Shown here: positions 43,549 through 54,859 of the stretch, piece by piece | Position numbering within the stretch: position 1 is the first letter of the stretch | How the letters are laid out: each line of letters begins with the position of its first letter | Assembly (NCBI GenBank): GCA_014529385.2 | Contig: CM043942.1 | Span: 55,801,340 to 55,865,339 of the forward strand | Length of the DNA: 64,000 nt | From: Adiantum capillus-veneris | Lineage: Eukaryota; Streptophyta; Polypodiopsida; Polypodiales; Pteridaceae | Direction of reading: 5' to 3' | Notes under the pieces: generated by a model | Databases searched by the model: none | Told to the model about the DNA's origin: nothing | The model's input: only the letters and a program-made list of their open reading frames with translations | Position numbers and translations under genes: made by a program

Positions 43549-46446
43549 ACAAGGGGAACATTTTCATAATCCTAACTATACAATTCTCACTTATAATGTA
43601 GTGAATACAATTCCAACTTCAGTATATCATAGTACTTTCTACATGAATTGTTGTTCCTATAGATAAAGTATAGCTTGTGTAAGATCAAGCTGGTGAATTA
43701 GATTTCACTCCGAAAGGCAGTTCTCAAACTAACGTATATTGAACTCCTAGCTAAGAAGACCAAGGTTTTCAATCCATGTCATTAGTTTAGATGTATTGTT
43801 TATATTCACTTATCCATACTTTTAGTGTTTGGTTAACAGGTCAAGGAATTGACTAGATTAATAGAGGTAGGGATTTTGGTGATGCACCTTTACCTTTTTT
43901 GTTTTCTAATGCCCTTTTTCCTTGAGGTAAGTATATGATACTTTTCCTCATCATAATAAGTATTCAATTTAATTTTATTTCATTTTTAAATATGCTTTGA
44001 ATGAACTTTCACCCACTTATCTCTTTAGTTAGATGACAAAGTCATGTTTGAGGAAAGGATTCTAGGGGTTAGTGTACGTAGTACCTCCTCTGTCAAGCTT
44101 CCCTTTTCATATGTTAACAACTAAAGGCATTAAATTTATTTTAATTGATTTTCTATCAAAGATTATATGGCTACAAGGTTAGCGATTGTTTTTTTGAATT
44201 GCCACATGTTGCTCTTACTTTATATAAGGCTGCAAAATCTAGGCTTCCAAATCAAGGAGATTGATGTAGCCAATTTGGAGCAAGGTTTACGATGAATGCC
44301 ACCTTCACATAGTGAACATCACTATGGGAGACATATTCCACAGGTGAAGAATATGAGTCTCTAGGAGGATTGACACATGCACCTTCTTTCCTAATAATGT
44401 AGTGGGATGGAGTCTCTAAGAGTTGATCAAGTCTCACAGACCATTTCAAGCATTTGATATAAGGAAAAATTTTAGTGGGGCCAAAATTTTTTAGGCGTAT
44501 CAACGCATGTTTCAAAATGCTTTCCATAAACCATCCATAATCCAAAATTCAATCATAAATCATAATCCGTTTCCCATGACATGGGTGAGGACTCCACCCC
44601 TCTTTATGTGATACATAACCATTTTGCAAACCACTTTAGCCACCAATGGTTGCAAAAAATTTGATAGGACAAACATACCAAAAAAATAATCCAAGAGCCA
44701 CACTAGCTAACACAACAAAAAAAACATAGGCGTATCGATAATTACAAGGAAAATCTCAGTCCTTGATCATAAGCCATAATGATCAATGAACCCAAGTGCC
44801 ACACTTGGATTTTTAATTGCACTCATTGTTGGCAAACTCATCCAATACACATGGTCCTTAGAAACAAATTTTTTTAATGTATAAAAAAAATCCGACTAGC
44901 AAGTAAACATAATCTCAAATCACCAACTTAAAATATTTGAACTACATGTTAACAACATACCACAATTGTACATCTTCCTCCTTCTACATAGAGCTAGTTT
45001 TTTTTAACTTAAAAGGATGAAAAGCAGTACACATACGCACATGAGACATCCACACATTCTCTCTGAGATTCCATGCACATTATAACCTCATTACATAACT
45101 ATAATCATGACACAAAACAGTCCCATCACTTTTTTGGCCAACCATATGCACATTATAACCTCATTTACATAACCATAATAATGACACAAAACAACCCCAT
45201 GATCGCTTTGGCCAGCCATATACCCTAATTTCATCCTTATGGATAAAACAACTTTTAAAATTTTTTTTGGATGCATGCACCGTATACACAAGAGATAGTG
45301 TTTGACCCATGTCAATGCATCAAGCTCAACCCTGTAACAGAGGTTATCATCATAGCACATCAGTCCATTGATATGAAACTCATGCTAACACTATGGTGAA
45401 AAAAGAAGCCTTTATATGCAAAGTTAACCACACATTCAAGTTAGAAAAGCATACATCTTCACATAAGGTCAAATTGGTGGAAACAACTCACCGAAACTAA
45501 TCATAAAGCATACACAAGAACTTCATGACACTTTTCTATTTGGAAAAGAGACCTATTTTCCTCTAAGGATTTCTACTTTGAAATGTAAATTTAGATAGGT
45601 ATTTCTCTTTTCAATATGAGAAAAGGACGTTTTAATTTCCATGTTGGAATATAAGAGCATATTTTCCATGATGTAAATATTTCTAGGAATATTTACCATA
45701 AAGAAATCAAGACTTTTCCATGTAGGTTTTAGTTATCACATCATGGAAATTCAAATTTCTTTATATGGGAAATTTCTCACGCCCAACTTAAAAACTTTTC
45801 TACATGGGTATATTAAACTTCCACATGGAAAATTTGTTTTCCAATTTGTAAATATTGGACATGGCACAGTTAAAAATATAAATATATGTATTGGCTACAA
45901 TCAGGATTGTTTTTTTGCAACCACCCGTTTCTTGAAAAAACCAAAGGTTTTATTCTTTTCTTTGCGCTTAAGTGTAATTTATAACGGGTAGCTCACATTT
46001 CACATGTAAAGAATAGGTAAAATTCATGGCAAAAAGGCTAAAGCGTCCTGGGTAGAATCCCATCTCACTCTTCCAAGATAGTAGAATATTCCTTCCAAGC
46101 TACTTGTTGACCAACACTTCTAAAAGACCACATCTACCCCTCACCTTATGGACACATGTCTCAAGGTCTCATATACCTAAATTTGTCAATATTTCTATCA
46201 TATTACATTCAAATACACATGTCTTGAAATTTCGTACCCTATCTTTAAAATATTTCATATTTTTTTGTAATTATTTGTTTATAAAAATGGTTAGAGACAA
46301 ATTGCATGACTACTTTGAAACAATGCTGAAAACAATTTAAGCTTACTTCCCAAGACCATTTGGAGGGTTTATCACCATGTAGATGAGCATAGATGAAGAG
46401 AACTTTTGAGGTTTCGATTCTAAAATGAATAGAATTACAAGGGCCT
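43549..46446. other. Intergenic sequence with a 73-bp tandem duplication
   Basis: AT-rich and without a supportable gene. A unit of about 73 bp starting GCACATTATAACCTCA occurs twice in tandem (about 45075-45147 and 45148-45222). A 97-codon minus-strand open frame at 44252-44545 has no recognised motif and is not called a gene. Confidence 0.5.
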
Positions 46447-48939
46447 TTAAATAGAGGCATTAGTGGAAGCAATCCATTCTATGTAACATCTCAAAAGATG
46501 CTCTTGCTGTGATTTGCTAGTGCAACTTTTAAAATGTACTTTGTGTGTGCTCTTTAGGTCTCTTATAGTTGGCCAAAGTTGACCATACATGTCATCTACA
46601 TCATCTAAGTTCAATGTATCCATTGCAATTGCCTCCATGCGATCATTGCTCAATAGCTCCACCACAACCTAAAGCATCCAAAAAAACAATAATTAGTAAC
46701 TAGAACAAGGCATGTCAATTATCTTTAGCTAAGCGACATTTCTAAATACAATGTTACTTTCATCTAACCTCTTCATCAAAGCTCTCATTGAACCTTGATG
46801 GCTTTTTTATAATTCTACATGACCTGGTTACTTTAGGCATCTACACAAGAAAGGACCATTAATCAAAAGGTGGCATTAACAATGTCAACATTTTCACACA
46901 TTTAAATTGTTCAAATTAACACTCACTATTGAATGGTTTTGATTACACATAGAAGGGGGGATTTGATTAGAGAGATCACCAAGTACCTACACACAATGAA
47001 TTTTTTTATTGATCATTATCCACTCTAACAACATAAGAATTAACTCACAAACATACCTTCTTGCCACTTGAAGTTAGTAACTTCTTCTTCTTTTTAAGAG
47101 GCTCGGTGCTCGAGGTGTTCTATGAGAAAAAGCTCACAGATTGTTTGTCATTGTTGTAATTTTATTGAATAAACTTAAAAATAGAGTTAACACTAGAATG
47201 GTACAGGACACTTTTATGTCCTTGGACACTTTTGTGTCGTGTAAAGTGACCATTTTGCTTGAATTATTTGAAGAGTATGAAAATGAATTTCTAGGTGCTA
47301 TATATCCACAAAGTTTCCTTATGAGCTGAAAAAACTTAGCATTTTTTTTGGAGTATCGATCTCACCATTAACCTTACTCTTGCACAACATTTTTGAACCT
47401 AAATTGTGTGAAAAAATGGGTCCTATTTTTGGCTTTTTTTCAATTTTTGGCAACTATACCACTCTAAACTTCATGTTTGTGAGGTTTAGATGGCTAGAGG
47501 TTAGGCCTTCATAGTTCTCAACATGTTTTGATGCTTGTAGGGAGAGCTAAGTGTTAAAATTGAAAGTTATGACCAATTTATAAGATTGCATAATCCTTTT
47601 TTTGGCCAAAATTAGCACTTTTATGATTTTTTTGGTGGCTTTCTTGATATCCAAATTCAATTTTGATTGTGTAAGTGTAATGTATAACATAAATCTAATC
47701 TTCCTTGAGTTTTGGGGGACCTAATATGCTATATAACATAGTATATGATGATGGTTGAGTTTTTTTATTGTTGAAGAATACGATACATTTTAGAGTAGCA
47801 AGTATAACTTTCTCAATATTGCTAGTTTCTTAGGCCAATTGTGTTTATTTTGTAGGTAGTAACCATATCTAATCATAGACTACAAACTTGTCTAGATATT
47901 GAGTAGTTTCTATGGGTTTCTAGAGGTCATAATGCTAAACCTAGTTTTTTCATGTTTGCTGTATTTAGCACTTTATCATTGCCCCCAAGGTTCCAATTGT
48001 AAGAGATCCATCATCCTTTTGACATGCTCCATGGCTCATTTTGAATCCAAAGGCCCAAAGGGAACTAAGAAAACATGTGTATAGTATCTGTATTGAGCGT
48101 GACTATAGAAACTTTGATGATAGGTCCGCAGAATGGCAAAAATGCAACTTTTTTGTACCTATTTTTTTTGCCAAAAAAAAATTAGTGAGGTAAAAGCAAC
48201 CATATGTTTTGGTCACCAACCCATTGAAGTTAACATGGCATTTTATCTTATGTCCTACAAAAATCCCCACTCTTTATTATATGCAATCAACCGTAAGAAA
48301 TTGTTGTTTTGGGCAAAATGCATTGGTCCATCAACTTTGGAGGCTTGTAGTGACCAAGGGATGAGAAAAATTACAAGTTTCTCATTTTTTCCATATGCAG
48401 TAGTTATTGAACTATAAGCTCATGAAAGGATTTTTCAAAATGAGTGGATCTACTATGGTTTTGGAATTTTTTCCCAAAACCCTGAAAGGACACTTTTATG
48501 TCCTGTTAGGTTACCATTCTAGTGTTAACTCATGGTGCCAATGGTTACCATCATTGAAGACAGGCTTGCAAACTTTTTTGTTTTCGTCTTTGGATTAATT
48601 GCATTTTCCTACAAACCACAAAAAATTAAGTAGAGTAGAGAGAAAGAGAGAGAAAGAAGATGTTGTGGTGGGTGAGACAGGTAAGAATAGAGCTTATAAC
48701 TTACAAAGCTAGTTGATTCAATTTCATCGATCACTTGTTGACATGAATGATATCTTCATTTCTCTCAAAAGTCCCTAATAAGTCTCTCGAGTGAGAGGGA
48801 ACCATGTTTTCCTAACAACACTTTATAATCAATTTCTACTATATGAACATGAACATTTGAATTTCAAGAGTTTGTTAGTGTGAATTTCATTTACCTAACA
48901 ATAAGCCTAAGGGATCTCTTTTTTGAAAATGGGGGGGGG

Positions 48940-48974
<35 letters not shown>

Positions 48975-50209
48975 TACATTTTTTATTAAGACATTTGTCT
49001 TGTAAATTGCTCGCATCTTGGAACATAAAATCCTCGAAAGTTACTTGATAGTCACAAGCATATTGTATCTCATGAGCAATGGCCGGTACATTGACAATTG
49101 TGCTTTTGTTCAATGGTTGCTCTACTTCATTCGAAAATGGTGCAACATTATACTAAAAGCAATTAGATTCTATTAGATGACAAAATAGTAAGCAATACTC
49201 ACTATGTTCAAAGCTAAGATTAAGAGAAAGGGTATAATCCCAAGAAAATAAAAAGAGATTATTAGCAAACTCTAATGATAAAGAATGATGATTGCCTTTT
49301 CCTATTCTATCATTACAAGAATGACATGGAATTGCACTTTACAACTTCAAGCATGTGGAACAAAGATAAAAGAAACATTTTCCTAAAAGAGAAGACAAAT
49401 GATATAAAATACTAATCTTTCACACTCAATCACCCATATCTAACTTACAGTATTATCTAACAAGCCCTTGGACCTTTTGAATTCAATAAAAATTTCTAGA
49501 GTGCACAAAGAAAAATAGAGTTCATATACACACATACTATCTCACATTTATGCACAAGGTATTAAAATAGGGTAAGAAGATACCATCTAATCTACTTACA
49601 GTCAAAGCATTTTTCAAAACTATTGGATCTTGCTTATCTTTGCAAGAAGAATACTTCATTGTGCAATTTCTAAGGATTTCTTTAGTGAAGTGTTGTTCCC
49701 GCGAGTCGATGTTTGCAATATTGGCAATAGACAATTGCTTTTACCATTAACAATAGACAAGTAAGAGTCAAGGGTGGAGTCAAATATCACAACAATAAAT
49801 TAAAACTTTACGTTTCTTAGACTCACAAGCTCTTTAAAACTTACTCGTTGAGCTTGACTTCTTTGAAGATCGTGAGAGCCATCCAAGCAACCTTTATTAA
49901 CATAAGGGTGAAGAACTTCATAGCTTGTTGGTACTTCCCCTTGTAGCCAAGCCTCCTAAAAAACATCCATATATAATTGTTTCAAAAGGATATGTCTATA
50001 TTACAAGGTTTTTAAAACTCATTTTTCAAAGAATTACCTCATCAGTATCATCAAGGGTGATGACCCCTTGGACGAGGCCCGTATAGAATGCACTTCGAGG
50101 AGTATCTTCTTTGTGCAATGTAGTTGATGCATTGCTCATAGCGCAATCTTGGGTAGACTCCATGGGAGGTATATCATCCTTGACAAAATCGTTCTAGAAT
50201 GAATGAATG

Positions 50210-50253
<44 letters not shown>

Positions 50254-51292
50254 TTAGGACAAGTGAGAGATACAGAGAAAACTTACAAGATACATAACAT
50301 ACATATTGGTAATACCGTTTGTGGATTGGTGTGATTATGACCAAGACTTTGATCAATGTTGTTGCCTTGAGCATAGCATCTACATTTTTTTGCGTCTACC
50401 ATTCCTTTGCCACACTTTCTAATGTAGCTTCGATGTTCCAAGACCTTCATGTACACATCTTCAATTCGCCATGGCAATTCTCCAAGTTTTCCAAAGTGGA
50501 GAGGTGGAATGTGCTCCATATTTTCTTTGATAAAATCGAGAATTTGATCTGATTTTTCACGGCTATTGCGGAGATTGATGAATGAAAAATCCTCTTTGTC
50601 TTGCCTGCAAAAACCCATGTCAAACAACTCTCTAATTTTTACCATGCCCTTGTTAAAAGATTCCCATGCTTCTCGATAATGTTTCACAAGGAAGGCTTTC
50701 CCAACGGTGGCATACATATCTTTTACCTTCGTAGGATAGAAAATCCTATCATACGTTATTGGGCGCGCATCATTTTTAGGGATTCCTACATTACTTGTGA
50801 TAAAGTCACTAACTACATCGGGTAAAGTAGGTTTGACATGAGATTCGGTGTTGTATTCTAGGGCTTTGCTTTGTGAGGTTAAGCTCATATTCTCGGAAGA
50901 ATGAAAAAGGGATGATGTTTGACTCTTAGGAACAAATATGTGTCCACCCTCTAGTACCCTTTTAGACCAACCCACCAGAGCATGTCTATGGGCAACACTC
51001 TTTATGCCTATCTCACTCCAACCTTCACTAGTCATATACAAGCAAAGTTTTCCATTAATGCCACTGGAAAAAATAGCCTCAGAATATTCACGTGTACCAC
51101 AAAACCTTTGCACAAAATTAACCACTGATAGAGTGTCCCATGATATCACCTTGGAGTTAGTGTCAAAGCTCACATCTTCAAAGCTACGAGCCTTGAAAAG
51201 ATTAAGAAAGAACACTAAATAAAGCTTGATTTTTTGCTAAAGTATACTCTTGAATTCAGAACGTTAGCATTGTACGTACCTTCGGCAGCCAT
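46447..51292 (-). CDS. SAM-domain protein, 12-exon host gene, function unknown
   Basis: Splicing by GT-AG sites gives one frame. Exons (minus): 51292-51280, 51214-50316, 50193-50038, 49955-49845, 49737-49600, 49152-48978, 48733-48705, 48608-48549, 47119-47057, 46986-46927, 46840-46769, 46668-46447. The start ATGGCTGCC (MAAE) is a good plant context; the stop is TAA at 46449. The product is about 665 residues. Residues about 28-94 match a SAM domain, a helical protein- or RNA-binding module: ISWDTLSVVNFV, EYSEAIFSSGINGK, MTSEGW, EIGIKSVAHRHALV. Exon 9 is Lys-rich (PLKKKKKLLTSSGKK), perhaps a nuclear signal. The remainder is unrecognised. Most introns are 65-122 bp, nearly all phase 0; intron 8 is long because of the CACTA-like element. 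Two exon-like blocks in intron 5 (49495-49449 and 49382-49343) would add a TAG if used. The donor of exon 6 is the weakest. Confidence 0.72.
47191..48524. mobile_element. CACTA-like non-autonomous DNA transposon in intron 8
   Basis: 13-bp perfect terminal inverted repeats CACTAGAATGGTA (47191-47203) and TACCATTCTAGTG (48512-48524) enclose 1334 bp without a transposase. Subterminal motifs GGACACTTTTATGTCC occur in both orientations near both ends. TTAA flanks both sides; CACTA elements normally leave 3-bp duplications, so the TTAA pair is odd. Removing the element leaves an intron of about 91 bp, like its neighbours. The right edge is about 24 bp from the exon 8 donor. Confidence 0.75.
48940..48972. 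repeat. (GA)n and G-run microsatellite in intron 6
   Basis: G-run followed by about 15 GA units within intron 6 of the SAM-domain gene. A similar GA run at 50211-50252 lies in intron 2, next to its acceptor, as a pyrimidine tract on the gene strand. Confidence 0.85.
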
Positions 51293-51407
51293 ATCTGTCC
51301 TCGAAAATGCAGTTTATGGAGCTCGTGAAATAGCCCTGTGAGCACCTGAGCTTGTCTTCTTGTTGCACGTATGACCCTGTTCAGAGTTTCAAATGGAGAT
51401 GAGCCGT

Positions 51408-51415
51408 TTATATAG
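51408..51415 (-). promoter_or_regulatory. TATA box of the SAM-domain gene
   Basis: TATATAAA on the minus strand, 115 bases upstream of the chosen ATG. Transcription would start near 51380, giving a leader of about 90 bases with no upstream ATG. A second TATAAAAGG at 51790-51782 lies further up but no suitable ATG follows it. Confidence 0.6.
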
Positions 51416-51442
51416 GAGCTCGGAGACGACCTACCTGTGATA

Positions 51443-51580
51443 ACAGCTTCTGCAGCGCACCCTTAAGGGCTCCTTACTGACTGGCCTTGATTACAGCTTT
51501 TGTAGCGCACCCTTAAGGGCTCCGTACTGACTGGCCTTGATTATAGCTGCTGCATCGCACCCTTAAGGGCTCCGTACTGA
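51443..51580. promoter_or_regulatory. Three 50-bp tandem units with the palindrome CCCTTAAGGG
   Basis: Units start at 51443, 51493 and 51543 (ACAGCTTYTGYAGCGCACCC...). Each holds the perfect 10-bp palindrome CCCTTAAGGG at 51460, 51510 and 51560. The array begins 28 bases upstream of the TATA box. Exact 50-bp spacing and perfect conservation of the palindrome suggest binding sites for a dimeric regulator; the role is inferred. Confidence 0.65.
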
Positions 51581-51800
51581 GCTCGTCTCTAATGTCCCTC
51601 GCTCTCTCTGAGCCCGGCCTTGAGAGCCTTTTGTTGAGCTTGTTAGATGGCTTCCCCCCCTTTCAACTGCAGCTCGTATCCTCTCTTTGGCTGTCAATCA
51701 GTTGGCGGCCTTCATCCCCTCCAATCCCTTGGTAGTGCCTAGCTCCTGCAGTGTGCTCTGGCTTCTGAGCCCCCATGCCCTCCTTTTATATTTCTCTGCA
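51581..51800. other. Upstream region of the SAM-domain gene
   Basis: A more GC-rich stretch between the palindrome array and copia G. It holds TATAAAAGG (51790-51782, minus) and no supported reading frame. It ends with AGTGG, the left target duplication of G. Confidence 0.5.
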
Positions 51801-51805
51801 AGTGG

Positions 51806-51948
51806 TGTTGAGATGTAGAGAGAAAGACAGAGAGACGAGACAAGAGACACACCATATACGCTCCCAAAGACTGATTCATATTGAGGACAAGATACAAATA
51901 TATAGGTGAGACCAAGTTGAGTAGAGTGAGCCATATATAGCTCCAACA
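51806..51948 (-). repeat. 3' LTR of copia G
   Basis: 143 bp, the partner of 54712-54854; reads TGTTGGAGC...CTCAACA on the minus strand. Confidence 0.92.
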
Positions 51949-52021
51949 CCCCCACTCAAACAAAGGTCTCTAGCTTTGGATGAAAAAACCCTTGGGGAGT
52001 TCAAGGGAAAAACCCAAGCCC

Positions 52022-52755
52022 CTATACAATGTGAAAATATGAACCAGCCTTGTGGAATTGTTTGAAAACAGATAAGGCTTCAGATTTTTGTCTAAGTAGA
52101 AATACAGTCGTATACCTTGAGAAATCATCAATGAAAGTAATGAAGTAGCGATATTGTGATCTCAAAGAAGGTAGAGGTCCACATATATCAGTATGAACAA
52201 GATCCAATATGTCATGAGAATGAGTTGTATTTGAAAGAGGAAAGGGTTTGCGATTGTGTTTCCCAAGAGCACAAAATTCACAAATTCCCTTATGGGATGG
52301 GCTTTAAGATCCATGCCATGAACAAGATCACGACGTTGAAGATCAAGGAGTTTTGAGAAATCAGCATGAACAAAACGGTGATGCCATACTTTGCAATCAT
52401 GATCACCTGGAGCAGTGACAACATTTGCTACAGCATCGTTGAGAGAGAGTTCAAACAAATTACCATTTCGAGGAGCAGTGGCTATAGTCTGTCCATCTTT
52501 CTCAATTCGGCATTTGGTATGATCAAATCCAACAAACAGACCAAGATCAACAAGTCTAGCAACTGAAAGAAGATTAAGTTGAAGATCTGGTACATGTAAT
52601 ACTCCTCAAAAAATTCGAGTAGAAGAAGATAAGGTACCAAGATATAAGTCTCCAATACCCATTACTTGACAAGTAGTATCATCAACAAGATAAACAACAC
52701 GTTGAACTGGCAGTGGATGATAGTTATGGAGCCACTTAGACTGATATGTCATATT
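52022..52755 (-). pseudogene. Copia G protease remainder and truncated integrase
   Basis: Continues the protease after the TGA at 52756, with LFVGFDHTKCRIEKDGQT and the VWHHRFVHADFSKLLDL pre-integrase region. A small deletion near 52290 shifts the frame at AHP/CEFC. The integrase reads MDLVHTDICGPL, FIDDFSRYTTVFLL, then breaks at FKQFHKAG near 52040 and joins 3' end sequence. The second Asp and the Glu of the triad and the whole reverse transcriptase are missing. Confidence 0.85.
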
Positions 52756-53892
52756 TCATGTAGCACCAGAATCAACAAAAAAAAGTGATCCATCGCGTAC
52801 ATGAAGTATTCTGTCTGGAGCAACTGAATATAGGACGCAGCTTGTTTCTAGTACAATTTTGTTTCGATGTTCAGTAGCATATGCTCTATTCCGATCTGTG
52901 TCGAATCGACGCTTATAGCACATATGAGTGGGATGATCAGATTGTCCACAATATTCACAAGAATAAGAAGAAGAGTCTCTAGATAAACGTGTTTGTTTTG
53001 TGGTAATATTGTGTTCTTCATCATATTGACGTGCCCAACAATCATCTTCAGTATGGCCATTTCTGTTGCAGTAAGAACATTGCTTATTAGGAAATTTGAG
53101 ACGAGAGAAAATATTACCGCGACGGCCACCTCTGCGGTTTCCTCGTTGAAATGGACGCCTTCGAGCATAAAAAGCACGTTCCATTTGTTGTGACTCAGTG
53201 TCCTCTTGTGAAATCATAGCTGTATCATGACTAGCATTACGACGTTCTTGACGTTGAGAGTATTCAATTAAAGACATGCAAGCTTGGTCAAAATCAAGAC
53301 CATCTTTATTAGAGAGAATAGTAACAATGTTATCATAAGAAGAGTCCTTCACCGTATCAAGGAGAAGTGTAATCAGTTGCTTTTGTGGAACAGGATCACC
53401 GGCAGCAGCAAGTTGGTTAATAATAGATTTGAAAGATTCAATATGTCCCGTCATGGCAGTACCAACTTCATATTGTAACTTGTTAAGCAACCCTCTCAAA
53501 TAAAGTATTTCTGTGACAGATTTCTTCTGAAAGTTTGCAATAAGGTACTTCCATACGTCGTGGGAAGTAGGCAGTTCATACTTAGCAAGAAAAAGGGAAT
53601 CAGTAAGAGCAGAAAGAATATACCGACGAGCTGCTTTATCACGTCGTTGCCAATCCGTATAGGCAACATTCCAATCTTCAAATATAGGTCCTTCAGTGAT
53701 AAGCACGTTATCATTATCCGTATCAACAGGCTGAGGCGGACAAACACGATTTTCAAGAACAACATCGGAGAGTTCATCGCCTTCACGAATTAACAACATC
53801 TTTGCTTTCCAGCCTGGAAAACCTTGACCTTGGAAAGGACGAACAGAACGATGTCCAGAAAGAAAGCCGTTGACGAGAATATTCATAGCCAT
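52756..53892 (-). pseudogene. Copia G gag with protease start
   Basis: ATG at 53892 (MAMNILVNGFLSGHRSV) opens 378 codons. It holds the capsid-like N-terminal domain (WKYLIANFQKKSVTEILYLR), an Arg/Gly-rich stretch and two knuckles, CSYCNRNGHTEDDC and CEYCGQSDHPTHMC. It ends at TGA directly after FVDSGAT, the protease active site; A has an Arg codon there. Gag is therefore complete and could still be made and form particles, while the enzymes would have to come from another copy. That role is inferred. Confidence 0.85.
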
Positions 53893-54711
53893 ATCTTGTT
53901 GCGAGAAGAAGTATAAGATAAGATCGCAGAATTTGCACACCATATATGGTGAAGGCCGCAATTGAGAATGAGAGATATGAGGACTGCGTTCTGTCAACGA
54001 TAAACGTAAGAACGATGCTCAAGGAACGTCGAAAGATGTGAGAGACGTCACCCAAAAAAGGCAGGGTAAAGGAGACGTTAAAAATAAAAGAGTCCTCAAA
54101 ATAGAGTGGCGTGAGACGCAAGATTGACGGCCACAATAAGAATAGCAAAAAGCTAAATCTTCTCGAAAATGTTAACGCCAAAATAAGAAAAACGATCGCG
54201 GACGCTTCACGAAGAAGTAGGACGAAGAAAGCTGCGTCAAGCTCAATTGCAGTAAAAACAGCATAACTTTCTGTTGAGAACTCCGATTGGCGCAAACCTA
54301 GAACTCGAATCGAAGAGCTCGAGGAGACGAACAAGTTTTTAGGGTTCTTACTATCCAGGTACTCCAAATCGAAGAGCTCGAGGAGACGAACAAGTCTTAC
54401 TATCCAGCTCGAGGAGACGAACAAGCTTTTCCCGTTTCTCCAAATTTTGAGCAGAACAGCAAGAAAAATTGAGATGAAGTTCAGGGTGTCATCAACAAGA
54501 AAACGTAATCAACGATTAGATTGATTAGTAATAAACGCCACAGAAAACACTAATAATATTCTTCTTAACACAAAACAACCACAGTTAACAAGAATCAATG
54601 CTCAAAAACAAAATTTGTAGCAATTTTTGAATCTTACATGCAAATCGAATACACATACTGTTTTGTCACCATGAATTGAATCGGCGCGTGATCGTTACTG
54701 CTCTGATACCA
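53893..54711 (-). other. Leader and primer binding site of copia G
   Basis: The primer site TGGTATCAGAGC is at 54711-54700, perfect for initiator tRNA-Met and adjacent to the LTR. The leader carries several copies of GAAGAGCTCGAGGAGACGAACAAG near 54314-54425 in tandem, and one copy of the segment duplicated in A. Confidence 0.8.
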
Positions 54712-54854
54712 TGTTGAGATGTAGAGAGAAAGAGAGAGAGACGAGACAAGAGACATACCATATAAGCTCCCAAAGACTGATTCATGTTGAAGACAAGATA
54801 CAAATATATAGGTGAGACCAAGTTGAGTAGAGTGAGCCATATATAGCTCCAACA
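54712..54854 (-). repeat. 5' LTR of copia G
   Basis: 143 bp, the partner of 51806-51948, 5 differences by eye. Contains GA-rich sequence and CTATATATTTG. Confidence 0.92.
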
Positions 54855-54859
54855 AGTGG

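Larger units (their letters stand above)
51806..54854 (-). mobile_element. Ty1/copia retrotransposon G, deleted relative of A
   Basis: 143-bp LTRs (51806-51948 and 54712-54854, 5 differences) are flanked by perfect 5-bp duplication AGTGG (51801-51805 and 54855-54859). Minus-strand order: LTR, perfect initiator-Met primer site, leader, gag, protease start, integrase start. The rest of integrase, all of reverse transcriptase and RNase H are deleted. A purine-rich GAGTGGGGG precedes the 3' LTR. It inserted about 510 bp upstream of the SAM-domain gene start codon. Confidence 0.93.

Noticed and set aside
44252-44545. 97-codon minus-strand open frame
   Set aside because: No domain, no neighbouring exons that could be linked, and the length is within chance for the region.
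47187-48528. piggyBac element based on the TTAA flanks
   Set aside because: The CACTA tips and subterminal repeats fit En/Spm better; the TTAA remains unexplained and is listed as a finding.
50283-50315. Alternative donor GTAAGT at the end of SAM-gene exon 2
   Set aside because: Stronger consensus, but it leaves phase 2 and the next exon then hits a stop after about 18 codons; the GTATTA donor at 50315 keeps the frame.
51280-51430. Open reading frame across the SAM-gene leader as an extra 5' exon
   Set aside because: It lacks an ATG and spans the TATA box. The ATGGCTGCC start in another frame fits the next acceptor phase exactly.
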